Origin: an uncultured Pelagibacteraceae bacterium
GTDB taxonomy: Bacteria > Pseudomonadota > Alphaproteobacteria > Pelagibacterales > Pelagibacteraceae
Assembly (NCBI GenBank): GCA_902560685.1
Contig: CACEMT010000002.1
Coordinates: forward strand, 64,861 to 128,860
DNA: 64,000 nucleotides
Reading direction: 5' to 3'
Of this stretch, positions 26,887 to 36,847 are shown in pieces (the stretch's first letter is position 1; each line of letters begins with the position of its first letter). The notes beneath the pieces are model-generated. The model did not search any database. It saw nothing but the letters and a program-made list of their open reading frames with translations, and had not been told where the DNA came from. The translations under genes and the position numbers were made by a program.

Positions 26887-28221
26887 ATGCAAAAAAAAAT
26901 ATTTATTAAAACATTTGGTTGTCAAATGAATGAGTATGATTCTAATAGAATTTATGATTCTGTTAAAAGAATTGGATTTATAAAGAGTAAAGATCTAGAT
27001 AATTTAGATTGCTATGTAATCAATACTTGCCACATTAGAGATAAGGCAAAAGAAAAGGTTTATCATGAAATAGGTAGAGTTAAAAAAAAATACAATAAAA
27101 AAAATAAACCAATTGTTGTAATTGCAGGATGTGTGGCTCAAGCAGAAAATCAAGAAATGATAAATAGAGAGCCTTACATAGATATAGTTATTGGTCCTCA
27201 ATCATACCATAAGATAAATGAAAAATTAATAAATTTTGTTAAAGATAAAAAAATTGAAGAAACAGAATTTGATACAGTCTCAAAGTTTAATTATTTTGAT
27301 AATATTGCAAATAAAAATAGCAAAATTTCTTCCTTTTTAACAATCCAAGAAGGATGTGATAAATTTTGTAGTTTTTGTGTTGTACCTTATACAAGAGGAC
27401 CAGAATACTCTAGGCCATTTGACAAAATTATCTCAGAGGCTGAAGAATTAATTAAAAATGGAGCAAAAGAAATAATTTTGCTAGGTCAAAATGTTAATGC
27501 CTATTCTTACAAGAAAAAAATAAAAGAGTATCGGATTTCAGATATAATTAACAAACTAGAAAATTATAGTGAATTAAAAAGAATAAGATATACAACATCT
27601 CATCCAAGAGATATGACAGATGATTTGATCGAATGTTATTCAACAAGTAAAAAGTTAATGCCATTTGTTCATCTACCTATTCAAAGTGGATCAAACAAAA
27701 TACTTAAATTAATGAATAGAAAACACACTGTTGAACAATATGTTGAAATCTATGAGAAACTAAAAAAAATTAATCCTGATATTGAATTTTCAAGCGATTT
27801 TATTATTTCATATCCTGGGGAAACCGATAAAGATTTTAATGAAACAGTAAATTTAATAAAAAAAATTAAGTTTATTAATTCATATTCATTTATATTTAGT
27901 CCAAGACCTGGAACTAAAGCATCCAATTTGAAACTAATTGATAAAGAAATTGCAAAAGAAAGATTAATAAAAACTCAGGAATATTTATTTAAATTTCAGC
28001 TCAATATGAATAAATCATTTATTAATAAATCTATTGATGTTCTTGTAGAAAATAAAATAGAAGGACAAAGTAAGTTGTTTGGAAGAAATCAATATATGAA
28101 TTCAGTAATTTTTGAAGGAAATTCAGATTTAATTGGAAAAAATAGAAATATTAAAATAGAAAAGGTCAACCAAAATAGCTTATTTGGTAAAATTGAAAAA
28201 AATAATATGAAAGCAGCATAA
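26887..28221 (+). CDS. miaB: tRNA-2-methylthio-N6-dimethylallyladenosine synthase MiaB
   Basis: Radical-SAM methylthiotransferase that modifies A37 of tRNAs reading U-starting codons. The N-terminal UPF0004 domain has IKTFGCQMNEYDS and VINTCHIRDKAKEKVY plus AGCVAQ (three cluster-binding Cys); the radical-SAM motif is EGCDKFCSFCVVPYTRG near residue 155; the C-terminal TRAM domain covers about the last 65 residues. 444 aa is typical. It lies 3 nt after fur and immediately before phoH, the start of the miaB-phoH-ybeY-lnt-metK run. Confidence 0.97.
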   Translation: MQKKIFIKTFGCQMNEYDSNRIYDSVKRIGFIKSKDLDNLDCYVINTCHIRDKAKEKVYHEIGRVKKKYNKKNKPIVVIAGCVAQAENQEMINREPYIDIVIGPQSYHKINEKLINFVKDKKIEETEFDTVSKFNYFDNIANKNSKISSFLTIQEGCDKFCSFCVVPYTRGPEYSRPFDKIISEAEELIKNGAKEIILLGQNVNAYSYKKKIKEYRISDIINKLENYSELKRIRYTTSHPRDMTDDLIECYSTSKKLMPFVHLPIQSGSNKILKLMNRKHTVEQYVEIYEKLKKINPDIEFSSDFIISYPGETDKDFNETVNLIKKIKFINSYSFIFSPRPGTKASNLKLIDKEIAKERLIKTQEYLFKFQLNMNKSFINKSIDVLVENKIEGQSKLFGRNQYMNSVIFEGNSDLIGKNRNIKIEKVNQNSLFGKIEKNNMKAA

Positions 28222-29232
28222 TTGAAAAATATAGCTGAAAAAAAATTTAAATCAGAATTAAAATTTGTTTATTCTGAAAACGATGCATTAAGCATAATTT
28301 TTCAAAATAATGAAATTCTTCTAGGTGTTGTAGGTGAGTTTAATAATAATATTAAGCAATTAGAGGAAATTACTGATACAAATATATATACTAGAGGTAA
28401 TTCAATATTAGTTAAAAGTAGTGTAAAAAAAAATGAGTTAGTTAAAAATGCTATAAAATTTTTATCAGAACAATTTATCGAAAATGGTACTATTGAAAAA
28501 AAAGATATAATATCTTCAGTAAATAAATTTATGATTGATGAAAAAATAAATTCTTCAAAAAATATAGAGTATATAATTAAAACACCAAAAAAATCTGTAA
28601 TTCCAAGATCTGAGCAACAAAAAAAATATGTAAGAGCACTTAAAGAAAAGGAAATTATAATTTCTGCTGGACCAGCAGGAACAGGTAAAACATTTTTGGC
28701 AGTAGCAGTTGCTTTAACAATGCTTTTAGAAAAAAAAATTGAAAGAATAATTTTATCTAGGCCAGCAGTTGAAGCTGGAGAAAGATTAGGTTTTTTACCT
28801 GGCGATATGAGGGAAAAGGTAGATCCTTATCTAAGACCATTGTATGATTCTTTATATGATCTATTAGACTTTGAAAAGATTCAAAAAAAAATTGAGGTTG
28901 GTGACATAGAAATTGCACCATTAGCATTTATGAGAGGAAGAACATTAAAAAATTCTTTTGCAATTTTAGATGAAGCCCAGAATGCTACAGATACTCAAAT
29001 TAAAATGTTTTTAACAAGAATAGGTGAAAATTCAAAAATAGTAATAAATGGCGACCCTTCACAAATTGATTTACCAAACAAAAGTTTATCAGGTTTAAAT
29101 AGATCTAAGAAATTATTAGGACACCTAAAAGAGATCTCAGTTGTAGATTTTGATTATACTGATGTGGTTAGACATCCATTAGTTTCAAAAATTGTTAAAG
29201 CTTATTCAGACAAAAAACTGAATAATGATTAA
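28222..29232 (+). CDS. phoH: PhoH-like ATPase (YbeZ)
   Basis: A 336-aa P-loop protein, cytosolic, that partners with the rRNA-processing nuclease YbeY encoded next. Walker A is SAGPAGTGKTFLAVAVA near residue 155 and Walker B FAILDEAQNATDTQIKMFLTRIG near 250, followed by VINGDPSQIDLP. The first 110 residues form the N-terminal RNA-binding-like region. The start is a TTG directly after the miaB stop (TAA-TTG), which puts the gene in tight translational linkage; I see no better ATG near. Overlaps ybeY by 8 nt. Confidence 0.94.
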   Translation: MKNIAEKKFKSELKFVYSENDALSIIFQNNEILLGVVGEFNNNIKQLEEITDTNIYTRGNSILVKSSVKKNELVKNAIKFLSEQFIENGTIEKKDIISSVNKFMIDEKINSSKNIEYIIKTPKKSVIPRSEQQKKYVRALKEKEIIISAGPAGTGKTFLAVAVALTMLLEKKIERIILSRPAVEAGERLGFLPGDMREKVDPYLRPLYDSLYDLLDFEKIQKKIEVGDIEIAPLAFMRGRTLKNSFAILDEAQNATDTQIKMFLTRIGENSKIVINGDPSQIDLPNKSLSGLNRSKKLLGHLKEISVVDFDYTDVVRHPLVSKIVKAYSDKKLNND

Positions 29233-29659
29233 AGCTAATGTAATTTTAGATTATTCTAAATGGAAAAATAAAATCAAAGATCCAGAGAATTACTTAGAAG
29301 AAAAACTTAAGAAATTATCTAAAAAACCTTATTTCAAAAAAAAAAAGCAAGAATTTTCCATACTTTTAACAAATAATAAAAAAATGAAAAATTTAAATTT
29401 TAAGTTTAGAAAAAAAAATAAACCAACAGACGTATTATCATTTCAATCAAATGATAATATATACATCGGAGATATAGCAATTAGTTATGAAATAGTGAAT
29501 AAAAGATCAAAGTTATCAAATTTTTTTATAGAATTTGATAAAATGTGGATACATGGATATTTCCATTTAATTGGGTATGATCATAAAAAATTAAAAGATT
29601 TTAAAAAAATGGCAAAAAAAGAAAATTTAATTTTAAATTATTTTCATAATTCAAATTGA
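29225..29659 (+). CDS. ybeY: Endoribonuclease YbeY (rRNA maturation factor)
   Basis: Zinc metalloprotein for 16S rRNA 3'-end maturation and ribosome quality control. The zinc site is WIHGYFHLIGYDHKK near residue 112 (HGxxHLxGYDH). KKNKPTDVLSFQ and IGDIAISYE are the preceding family motifs. 144 aa is near the short end of the family. The start overlaps phoH and the stop overlaps the TTG start of lnt, so phoH-ybeY-lnt form a coupled unit. Confidence 0.94.
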   Translation: MIKANVILDYSKWKNKIKDPENYLEEKLKKLSKKPYFKKKKQEFSILLTNNKKMKNLNFKFRKKNKPTDVLSFQSNDNIYIGDIAISYEIVNKRSKLSNFFIEFDKMWIHGYFHLIGYDHKKLKDFKKMAKKENLILNYFHNSN

Positions 29660-31185
29660 CATTATTATTAAAAAATAAAATATTTATTTACTTAATACCT
29701 TTAATTTTAGGTTTTGTTACTTCTTTTAGTCTTCCACCATATAGTTATTTTTTTATAAATTTTTTAACTTTTCCACTATTACTAATTTTTCTAATTTTAA
29801 ACTACAAAAAAGGAAAATGGTCATCATTTAAAATTGGTTGGATGTTTGGTTTTGGATATTTTATTTCCAATTTGTATTGGATAACAAACTCACTTAAATT
29901 TGAGGAAAATTTTAAACCTTTAATACCAATAGCATTAATTTTCATTCCTTTATTTTTAGGAATTTTTTATGGTCTAGTTACATTCGCTTGTTCTTTTTTT
30001 TCTTTAAAAAAAAAATTTTCTTCTATAATAATTTTTTCAATTTTTTTTTCTTTAATTGAATTTATTAGAAGTTTTGTTTTAGGAGGATTTCCTTGGAACC
30101 TTATTGTTTTTTCTTGGTCAGATTATTTGCCTTTTTTACAGGTTCTTTCATATATTGGGACTTATTCATTTAATTTGTTAAGTGTAACTATTTTTTTAAT
30201 ACCTACTATAATTTTATTCAATTACAGAAAAGGTATAAAAGCAATTTTTTTAATTTGCACTACATTTATTTTATTAATAAATTTTTTATATGGATCATTC
30301 ATTATTAAAAGTGATGATAAATTTATTCAAAATGATCTAAATTTTGCAGTAAAAATTGTTTCACCAAAAATTAGCATCAACAGATATTTTGAGGATGAAA
30401 GTCCTAAAAAAATAATTTCAGAACTAGTCGAATTAAGTCAGCCTAATAATTTAAAAAAAACAATTTTTATTTTCCCAGAAGGGGTACTTTCCAATGTATA
30501 TTTGGAAGATTTAAAAAATTATAGTTATATATTTTCAGAAAATTATTCCGAAAAACATAAAATTATTATGGGTATAAATAGTATTGAAGATGAAAAAGTA
30601 TTTAACTCCATGGTAGTTTTAGATAAAGATTTAAATATATTAACAAAATATAATAAAAATAAACTAGTTCCTTTTGGTGAGTTTTTGCCTTTCGAAAAAT
30701 TTTTTTTTAAATTCGGTTTAAAGAAAATTACTCAAGGCTATAGATCTTTTTCTAGTGATAATGAGAGAAAAATAATAAATATAAATAATTTAAATTTTGT
30801 TCCGTTAATTTGCTATGAAATAATATACTCAGGTAAAATTAATAAAACTGAAGAAAATTTCGATTTAATATTAAACATATCAGAAGATGGTTGGTTTGGT
30901 AATTCTGTTGGACCATACCAGCATTTCTCACACTCAATATTTAGATCTATAGAAGAAGGAAAGAATTTAGTTCGTTCAGCTAATAATGGTATTTCAGCAT
31001 TTATTAATCCTAAAGGACAAATAATAAATAAGATTAAATCAACTGAGAGGGGAGTTATTGAGGTAAAAAGTTTTGATCAAACAAAAAAAACTCCATTTAG
31101 TTCTTTTGGTAACAAGATCTTCTTTTATTTTTTATTATTTTATATTAGTTTGTTTTTTTTTTTAAAAAAAAAGGAGAATAGATGA
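29656..31185 (+). CDS. lnt: Apolipoprotein N-acyltransferase
   Basis: Adds the third acyl chain to lipoproteins in the inner membrane; substrates would include LptE, LptM, the BON lipoprotein and the DUF3576 protein in this window. The 509-aa protein has about six N-terminal membrane segments (residues 1-220) and a periplasmic nitrilase domain with the catalytic triad Glu in FPEGVLSN, Lys in [12 protein letters not shown] and Cys in [11 protein letters not shown], then a last membrane segment. The start is a TTG whose TG is part of the ybeY stop (TTGA). Overlaps metK by 4 nt. Confidence 0.95.
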   Translation: MTLLLKNKIFIYLIPLILGFVTSFSLPPYSYFFINFLTFPLLLIFLILNYKKGKWSSFKIGWMFGFGYFISNLYWITNSLKFEENFKPLIPIALIFIPLFLGIFYGLVTFACSFFSLKKKFSSIIIFSIFFSLIEFIRSFVLGGFPWNLIVFSWSDYLPFLQVLSYIGTYSFNLLSVTIFLIPTIILFNYRKGIKAIFLICTTFILLINFLYGSFIIKSDDKFIQNDLNFAVKIVSPKISINRYFEDESPKKIISELVELSQPNNLKKTIFIFPEGVLSNVYLEDLKNYSYIFSENYSEKHKIIMGINSIEDEKVFNSMVVLDKDLNILTKYNKNKLVPFGEFLPFEKFFFKFGLKKITQGYRSFSSDNERKIININNLNFVPLICYEIIYSGKINKTEENFDLILNISEDGWFGNSVGPYQHFSHSIFRSIEEGKNLVRSANNGISAFINPKGQIINKIKSTERGVIEVKSFDQTKKTPFSSFGNKIFFYFLLFYISLFFFLKKKENR

Positions 31186-32345
31186 AGAAAAATTTTTTAT
31201 TTACTAGTGAGTCAGTTTCAGAAGGTCATCCAGATAAGGTTTGTGATAGAATATCAGATATGGTTGTAGATAGTTATCTAGGAGCAGAACCTCAGTCAAG
31301 AGTAGCTTGCGAAACATTAACAACAACTAACAAAGTTGTTCTAGCCGGAGAGGTAAGAGGACCAGAAATTAAAAAAGATGATTTAATTCAGAAAGTTAGA
31401 GAATGTATCAAGGATATTGGTTATGACCAAGATGGCTTTAGTTGGAAAGATACTACTAAGATTGAAACTCATTTACACTCTCAGTCAGCAGATATAGCCA
31501 TGGGAGTAGACTCATCTGGAAATAAAGACGAAGGTGCTGGAGATCAGGGAATTATGTTTGGGTATGCATGCAATGAAACTGATGTCCTAATGCCAGCTCC
31601 AATTCATTACTCACATAGAATTTTAAGATTAATGGCTGAGGATAGAAAATCTGGAAAGCTAAAAGGTATAGAGCCAGATTCAAAAAGTCAAATTACAATT
31701 GAATACAAAGATGGTGTACCTAATGCAGTAAAATCAGTAGTGATATCTACACAACATTCCAAAGATGTTGATTTAGCAAAAGTTAAAGAACTTTGTACGC
31801 CATATATTGAAAGATCTATTCCAAAAAATTTATTAGGAAGTCTTGATGAAAAGGAGATTTATATAAATCCTACAGGAAACTTTGTTATAGGTGGCCCCGA
31901 TGGAGATAGTGGATTGACTGGTAGAAAGATAATTGTAGATACTTATGGTGGAGCAGCACCACATGGTGGAGGTGCTTTTTCAGGAAAAGACCCAACAAAG
32001 GTTGATAGATCAGCTGCATACGCTTCAAGATATTTAGCAAAAAATGTAGTTGCTTCAAAGATTGCAGACAAATGTTTAATCCAGTTAGCTTATGCTATTG
32101 GAGTTTCAAAACCTTTATCAATTTATGTTGATCTTTTTGATAATGATGAGGAAAAAAATAGACATGTAGAACAATTAATTAATGAAAATTTTGATTTAAG
32201 TCCTAGAGGAATTAGAGAAATGCTTGGTTTAAATAAGGCGATATACGAAAAAACTGCAGCATATGGACATTTTGGAAGAGAACCAGAGTCAAATGGTGCA
32301 TTTTCATGGGAAAAAACTGATAAAGCAAATGTTTTTAGCAAGTAA
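31182..32345 (+). CDS. metK: S-adenosylmethionine synthetase
   Basis: Makes SAM from methionine and ATP; SAM is used by RsmI, MiaB and UbiE in this window. Clear motifs: [20 protein letters not shown] at the N-terminus, [12 protein letters not shown] near residue 120, and [20 protein letters not shown] near 265. 387 aa is full length. It begins on the ATGA overlap with lnt, preceded by a GGAG SD within the lnt coding end. No SAM riboswitch is visible in front of it, and being inside an operon there would be no space for one. Confidence 0.98.
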   Translation: MKKNFLFTSESVSEGHPDKVCDRISDMVVDSYLGAEPQSRVACETLTTTNKVVLAGEVRGPEIKKDDLIQKVRECIKDIGYDQDGFSWKDTTKIETHLHSQSADIAMGVDSSGNKDEGAGDQGIMFGYACNETDVLMPAPIHYSHRILRLMAEDRKSGKLKGIEPDSKSQITIEYKDGVPNAVKSVVISTQHSKDVDLAKVKELCTPYIERSIPKNLLGSLDEKEIYINPTGNFVIGGPDGDSGLTGRKIIVDTYGGAAPHGGGAFSGKDPTKVDRSAAYASRYLAKNVVASKIADKCLIQLAYAIGVSKPLSIYVDLFDNDEEKNRHVEQLINENFDLSPRGIREMLGLNKAIYEKTAAYGHFGREPESNGAFSWEKTDKANVFSK

Positions 32346-32351
32346 TTAAAG

Positions 32352-32379
32352 TTGAAAATATAAAAAAAATACCTATATT
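32352..32379 (+). promoter_or_regulatory. Candidate sigma-70 promoter of the nusA operon
   Basis: In the 96-nt space after metK, TTGAAA is followed after 16 nt by TATATT, a good match to the housekeeping consensus. Transcription would start near 32386 and give a leader of about 55 nt that contains the hairpin described next. The AT-rich background raises the chance of accidental matches. Confidence 0.5.
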
Positions 32380-32402
32380 CACATTACATTGTTGAAATTT
32401 CA

Positions 32403-32428
32403 AAATGGGCCTCGGCCCATTTTTTTTT
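32403..32428 (+). terminator. Attenuator-like terminator hairpin in front of nusA
   Basis: AAATGGGC-CTCG-GCCCATTT, a perfect 8-bp stem closed by a CTCG tetraloop and followed by uninterrupted T up to 32428. The nusA ribosome-binding site GGAG starts directly after the T tract and the ATG follows 13 nt after it. It can act as the metK terminator, as an attenuator of the nusA operon, or both. Its form and place recall the alphaproteobacterial rimP-leader class of attenuators, but rimP itself is not present here. Confidence 0.8.
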
Positions 32429-32441
32429 GGAGATAACAAAG

Positions 32442-33995
32442 ATGTTAAATAGAAGATCAGATAAACTAGAATTATTAAGGATAGCAGAGGCCGTAGCTAT
32501 TGAAAAATCTATTGATAAGGAGCTAATAATAAGTTCTATGGAGAGTGGAATTGCTAAAGCGGCAAAATCAAAATTTGGATCAGAAAACGAAATTAAAGTA
32601 CTAATAAATAGAGAAAATGGAGATATTGGTATTTTTAGAAAATTAATAATTGCTGAAAAACCTGAAAACTCAAACTTAGAAATTAGTCTTGATCAAGCAA
32701 TCGAATTAAATAAAGACAATGATGGAAAAAATATAGGAGATGAAGTTTTACAACCATTACCATCTTTTGATTTTGGAAGGATAGCAGCACAAACAGCAAA
32801 GCAGGTTATAAGTTCAAATGTTAGGGAAGCTGAAAGAGAAAGGCAATTTAATGATTTTATTGATAAGAAAGATACTATTCTAAGTGGAATTGTAAAAAGA
32901 CTTGAATTTGGAAATGTAATTGCTGATTTAGGTAGAACAGAAGCAATAATCCAAAAAAATGAATTAATACCAAGAGAAAATATAAAAGCTGGTGATAGAA
33001 TTAAAGCATACTGCTTAGATGTTAGAAGAGAACCACGTGGACAACAGATATTTTTATCTAGAGCTCATCCTAAGTTTATGGAAAAATTATTTGTTCAGGA
33101 AGTTCCAGAAATTTATGATGGATTAATCGAGATTAAATCTTCTGCTAGAGACCCAGGTAGTAGAGCAAAAATATGTGTAAAAGCAAAAGACACCTCCCTT
33201 GATCCAGTTGGAGCGTGTGTTGGTATGAGAGGAAGCAGAGTTCAAGCAGTAGTTAATGAATTACAGGGAGAAAAAATAGATATTGTTAATTGGTCAGAAG
33301 ATCCAGCAATTTTAGTGTCAAGTGCATTGTCACCAGCAGAAGTTCAACGAGTAAATGTAGATACTGAAAGAAGAAAATTAGACGTAATTTTGACAGATGA
33401 AAATTTAAGTAAAGCAATTGGTAGAAGAGGACAAAATGTAAGATTAGCAACCAAACTATTAAATTATGAAATAAACATAATGACGGACCAAGAAGATTCA
33501 GAAAAACGTCAAATTGAATTTAAAGAAAAAACAGATAATTTTGTCAAAAATTTGGAATTAGACGAAACTCTAGGACAGCTTTTAGTTGCTGAAGGTTTCT
33601 CATCAATTGATGATATTAAGGAAAGTTCAGTTGATTCCCTTATAAAAATTGAGGGTATCGAAGAAGAAACCGCTAAAGAACTTATTGAAAGAGCAAAAGA
33701 ATTTTATCAAAAAGATCAAATTGCTATTAATAACAAAATAAAAGAACTTGGTTTGGAGAGTGAATTAATAAATCATAAAGGTTTAACTCCAGGAATGCTA
33801 CTTACTTTAGGAGAGCAAAATATTTTAAAACTCTCAGATTTTGCCGATTTATCTTCTGATGAATTAACAGGAGCATATGATGTTGTCAAAGGAGAAAGAG
33901 TTAAAATTAAAGGTTATCTTGAAGAATTTGCATTATCAAAAGAAGAATCAGACGAATTAATAATGTCAGCAAGAGAAAAAGTATATAAAGATTGA
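32442..33995 (+). CDS. nusA: Transcription termination/antitermination protein NusA
   Basis: Binds RNA polymerase and nascent RNA to control pausing, termination and antitermination. I use the ATG at 32442 (MLNRRSDKLELLRIAEAVA), with GGAG 9 nt upstream; the track start is a TTG in the terminator T tract. Domains: N-terminal RNAP-binding (1-125), S1 (about 130-200, ILSGIVKRLEFGNVIADLG), KH1/KH2 (GACVGMRGSRVQAV near 265; AIGRRGQNVRLATKL near 330), and two C-terminal helix-hairpin-helix repeats from about 370. First gene of nusA-infB-rbfA-rpsO-pnp; rimP, normally upstream, is absent. Confidence 0.96.
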   Translation: MLNRRSDKLELLRIAEAVAIEKSIDKELIISSMESGIAKAAKSKFGSENEIKVLINRENGDIGIFRKLIIAEKPENSNLEISLDQAIELNKDNDGKNIGDEVLQPLPSFDFGRIAAQTAKQVISSNVREAERERQFNDFIDKKDTILSGIVKRLEFGNVIADLGRTEAIIQKNELIPRENIKAGDRIKAYCLDVRREPRGQQIFLSRAHPKFMEKLFVQEVPEIYDGLIEIKSSARDPGSRAKICVKAKDTSLDPVGACVGMRGSRVQAVVNELQGEKIDIVNWSEDPAILVSSALSPAEVQRVNVDTERRKLDVILTDENLSKAIGRRGQNVRLATKLLNYEINIMTDQEDSEKRQIEFKEKTDNFVKNLELDETLGQLLVAEGFSSIDDIKESSVDSLIKIEGIEEETAKELIERAKEFYQKDQIAINNKIKELGLESELINHKGLTPGMLLTLGEQNILKLSDFADLSSDELTGAYDVVKGERVKIKGYLEEFALSKEESDELIMSAREKVYKD

Positions 33996-34005
33996 GAAAT
34001 GACTT

Positions 34006-36216
34006 ATGGAAAAGAAAAAATTAAAACTAAAAATTTCTGAAGGCTCAAAAAAAACAATTAATAATATTGAATTAGCAAAATCTAAAGCGAATAATTCTGT
34101 AGTAATTGAAAAAAAAAATATTAGGGGTGGAACTAGAAGTTCATTTTCAAATATAAATAATCAAAAAAATCAAAATAAAACCAAGTCTCATTTTACTTCA
34201 AAAACATCTAATTTTTCAAAACCTACTGGAATTAACGATTATGAGAAAAGAAAATTGGCAGAGCAAAGAGCTACAAAAAGACTTAGAGGAGAAAATATTC
34301 CAAAAAGTAAAACTGGATCGAATATAAAAAAAAGAGAATTAAAATTAACTTTATCAAGAGCACTTAGTGATGAGGATATCGAATTTAAAGGCAGAAGCTT
34401 AGCATCTTTAAAAAGAGCAAAACAAAAAGAAAATAAGGAAAATCAAAAAAATCAAAATCTAGAAGAACTTAAACCTGTAAAAAGAGATATAAATATACCT
34501 GAGGTAATTACTATAAGAGAGCTTGCGAATAGAATGGCGGAGCAGTCGAGCAATATAATTAAACATCTTTTATCTATGGGTGTGACGGCAACAATCAACC
34601 ATAGTATTAATTCTGATATAGCAGAATATTTAGTTCAAGAATTTGGTCATAATCCAATCAAAGAAAAAAAAGCAGAAGAAATCATAAAAAAAATAAAAGA
34701 AGTTAAATCTCAAAATTTAAAGAATAGACCACCAATTATAACTGTAATGGGACATGTTGATCACGGAAAAACTTCAGTTCTAGATGTTTTAAGAAAAGCA
34801 AATGTTGTTTCGGGCGAATTTGGAGGAATTACTCAACATCTTGGTTCATATCAAATAAATTATAATTCAAATAAAATAACATTTATTGATACGCCTGGAC
34901 ATGCAGCTTTTACAGAGATGAGAGCAAGAGGTTCGAAATTAACAGATATAGTTATATTGGTAGTTGCAGCAGACGATGGAGTAAAACCTCAAACCATAGA
35001 GTCAATTAAACATGCAAAAGCCGCAAAAGTTCCAATCGTAGTAGCAATTAACAAGTGTGATCTTCCAGAAGCAGATCCACAAAAGGTAAGAAATCAATTA
35101 TTAGAACATGAATTAATTGCTGAAGAATTATCAGGTGACACTTTGATTGTAGAAATATCTGCAAAGACTAAAAAAAATATTGATAAGTTAATTGAGTCAG
35201 TTTTATTGCAAGCAGAACTGTTAGAGTTAAAATCTGATTATGACCTTAAAGCAAATGGGGTTGTATTAGAATCAAAAATAGATATTGGTAGAGGACCGGT
35301 TGTAAATATTATTGTAACATCCGGTACATTAAAAAAAGGAGATTATTTTGTAAGTGGTCTTAAGTGGGGTAAAGTTAGAGCTTTAATTAACGACAAAGGG
35401 GAAAATATAGGAGAAGCTTTACCATCTACTCCAGTTGAAGTACTAGGTATAAATGGAGCTGCAAAAGCCGGAGACGATTTTGTTGTACTAGGGACAGAAA
35501 AAGAAGCCAAATCATTATCTTCTGCTAGAATCCAAGAAAATCAACAAGGAAAAAATCCACTAACTTTTGTTACACAAGATTCTGCTTTTAAAGATAAAAC
35601 AACTGAAGAGCTTAATATTATTATTAAGTCAGATGTACATGGATCTTCTGAGGCTATAAAAAATGCTATTACACAGATCGAACACGAGGAAGTTAAACCA
35701 AAAATAATTTTATCTGATATAGGAATGATAACTGAGACAGATGTATCATTAACAAAAGCATCGAATGCATTACTTGTTGCATTTAATGTTAAGCCTAGCA
35801 AGGAAGCAAAACAGGCTGCAGAAAAAGAAAAAATTAAAATTAATTCATTTAATATAATTTATGAACTTTTAGAATTTATCAAGAATAAGATGTCAGGAAT
35901 GTTGGCACCTGATATTGAAGAAAAAATTATAGGTTCTGCGGAAATTCTTGAGATATTTAAAGTATCCAAGGTAGGTAAAGTTGCTGGATCCAAAGTAACC
36001 GAAGGAGAAATAGTACAAGATTCTAGCGCAAGGATTATACGTGATGGTACTATTATATTTAATGGAAAGATTGGATCAATTTTTAGAGAAAAAAATCAAG
36101 CAAAACAGGTATCTGCAGGTCTAGAGTGTGGAATTACAATAAAAAATTTTAATGATTTCCAAAAAAAAGATATTATTGAAGTTTTTAATTCCACTGTAAC
36201 AGAGAGGTCAATATAA
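34006..36216 (+). CDS. infB: Translation initiation factor IF-2
   Basis: GTPase that places initiator tRNA on the 30S subunit. The G domain starts near residue 245: GHVDHGKTSVLDVLRKANV (G1), GGITQHLGSYQ (G2), DTPGHAAFTEMRARG (G3), NKCDLP (G4), followed by domains II-IV. Residues 1-160 are a basic, Lys/Asn-rich disordered tail and about 165-215 a single IF2-N module (ITIRELANRMAEQSSNIIKHLL). 736 aa is shorter than many bacterial IF2 proteins because the N-terminal region is reduced. It follows nusA by 10 nt; the YlxR/L7Ae genes found here in other alphaproteobacteria are missing. Confidence 0.97.
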   Translation: MEKKKLKLKISEGSKKTINNIELAKSKANNSVVIEKKNIRGGTRSSFSNINNQKNQNKTKSHFTSKTSNFSKPTGINDYEKRKLAEQRATKRLRGENIPKSKTGSNIKKRELKLTLSRALSDEDIEFKGRSLASLKRAKQKENKENQKNQNLEELKPVKRDINIPEVITIRELANRMAEQSSNIIKHLLSMGVTATINHSINSDIAEYLVQEFGHNPIKEKKAEEIIKKIKEVKSQNLKNRPPIITVMGHVDHGKTSVLDVLRKANVVSGEFGGITQHLGSYQINYNSNKITFIDTPGHAAFTEMRARGSKLTDIVILVVAADDGVKPQTIESIKHAKAAKVPIVVAINKCDLPEADPQKVRNQLLEHELIAEELSGDTLIVEISAKTKKNIDKLIESVLLQAELLELKSDYDLKANGVVLESKIDIGRGPVVNIIVTSGTLKKGDYFVSGLKWGKVRALINDKGENIGEALPSTPVEVLGINGAAKAGDDFVVLGTEKEAKSLSSARIQENQQGKNPLTFVTQDSAFKDKTTEELNIIIKSDVHGSSEAIKNAITQIEHEEVKPKIILSDIGMITETDVSLTKASNALLVAFNVKPSKEAKQAAEKEKIKINSFNIIYELLEFIKNKMSGMLAPDIEEKIIGSAEILEIFKVSKVGKVAGSKVTEGEIVQDSSARIIRDGTIIFNGKIGSIFREKNQAKQVSAGLECGITIKNFNDFQKKDIIEVFNSTVTERSI

Positions 36217-36218
36217 CA

Positions 36219-36584
36219 ATGAGTAAATTAAGTAAACCAATTTCACAAAGACAATTGAGAGTTGGAGAAATGATCAAACAAGCATTAGGAATGATTTTTT
36301 TAAGAGACGAAGCTAAGCTTGGTACTTTTGAAACAAAAGAGATTACAGTTACTGAAGTAAGAATGAGTCAAGATCTTAAAATCGCAAAAGCATTTGTTTT
36401 GCCACTTGGAGGCAAAAATTCTCAAGAAATAGTTGACACACTTAAAGAATTTTCATTTGTAATTAGAAAAGTTTTATCAAAGAAGATAACAATGAAGTAT
36501 TTACCAAAGCTTCTATTCGTTAAGGATGAATCTTTTGATTATGCTGAAAAAATTGAAAACTTAATAAAACAAACAAATAAATAG
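36219..36584 (+). CDS. rbfA: Ribosome-binding factor A
   Basis: A KH-like cold-shock-associated factor that helps mature the 16S rRNA 5' end. At 121 aa it has the family length. RQLRVGEMIKQALGMIF at the N-terminus and VTEVRMSQDLKIAKAFVLPLGG, then KKITMKYLPKLLFVKDESFDYAEKIENLI, match RbfA in order, including the C-terminal LxFxxDxSxxxxxxI pattern. It begins 2 nt after the infB stop. truB, which usually separates rbfA from rpsO, is absent. Confidence 0.94.
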   Translation: MSKLSKPISQRQLRVGEMIKQALGMIFLRDEAKLGTFETKEITVTEVRMSQDLKIAKAFVLPLGGKNSQEIVDTLKEFSFVIRKVLSKKITMKYLPKLLFVKDESFDYAEKIENLIKQTNK

Positions 36585-36592
36585 GAAACGAG

Positions 36593-36841
36593 ATGACTAA
36601 AAAGAGTAAAGAACTAGCTATGCATGACAAGGATACTGGATCTTCAGAAATTCAAGTAGCACAGCTAACTGACAAAATTGAAAATTTATCAAATCATATA
36701 AAAAAATTTAAAAAAGATAAGCATTCTTCAGTTGGTTTACTAAAAGCAGTAAATAGAAGAAAAAAATTATTAGATTATTTAAAAAAAAATAAACTAGAAT
36801 CTTATCAAAATGTAATATCGAAACTAAATATAAGAAAGTAG
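36593..36841 (+). CDS. rpsO: 30S ribosomal protein S15
   Basis: Primary binder of the 16S rRNA central domain. The 82-aa protein contains the S15 signature HDKDTGSSEIQVAQLTDKIENLSNHIKKFKKDKHSSVGLLKAVNRRKKLLDYLKK in outline, with HSSVGLL and RRKKLLDYL as the invariant core. It is 6-7 residues shorter than E. coli S15 because the N-terminal first helix is trimmed. A short SD-like GGAAACGAG precedes the ATG. rpsO-pnp adjacency is near universal in bacteria. Confidence 0.97.
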   Translation: MTKKSKELAMHDKDTGSSEIQVAQLTDKIENLSNHIKKFKKDKHSSVGLLKAVNRRKKLLDYLKKNKLESYQNVISKLNIRK

Positions 36842-36847
36842 AAATAA

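Noticed and set aside
31150-31185. SAM riboswitch before metK
   Set aside because: metK starts inside the lnt coding end (ATGA overlap); there is no leader to hold one.
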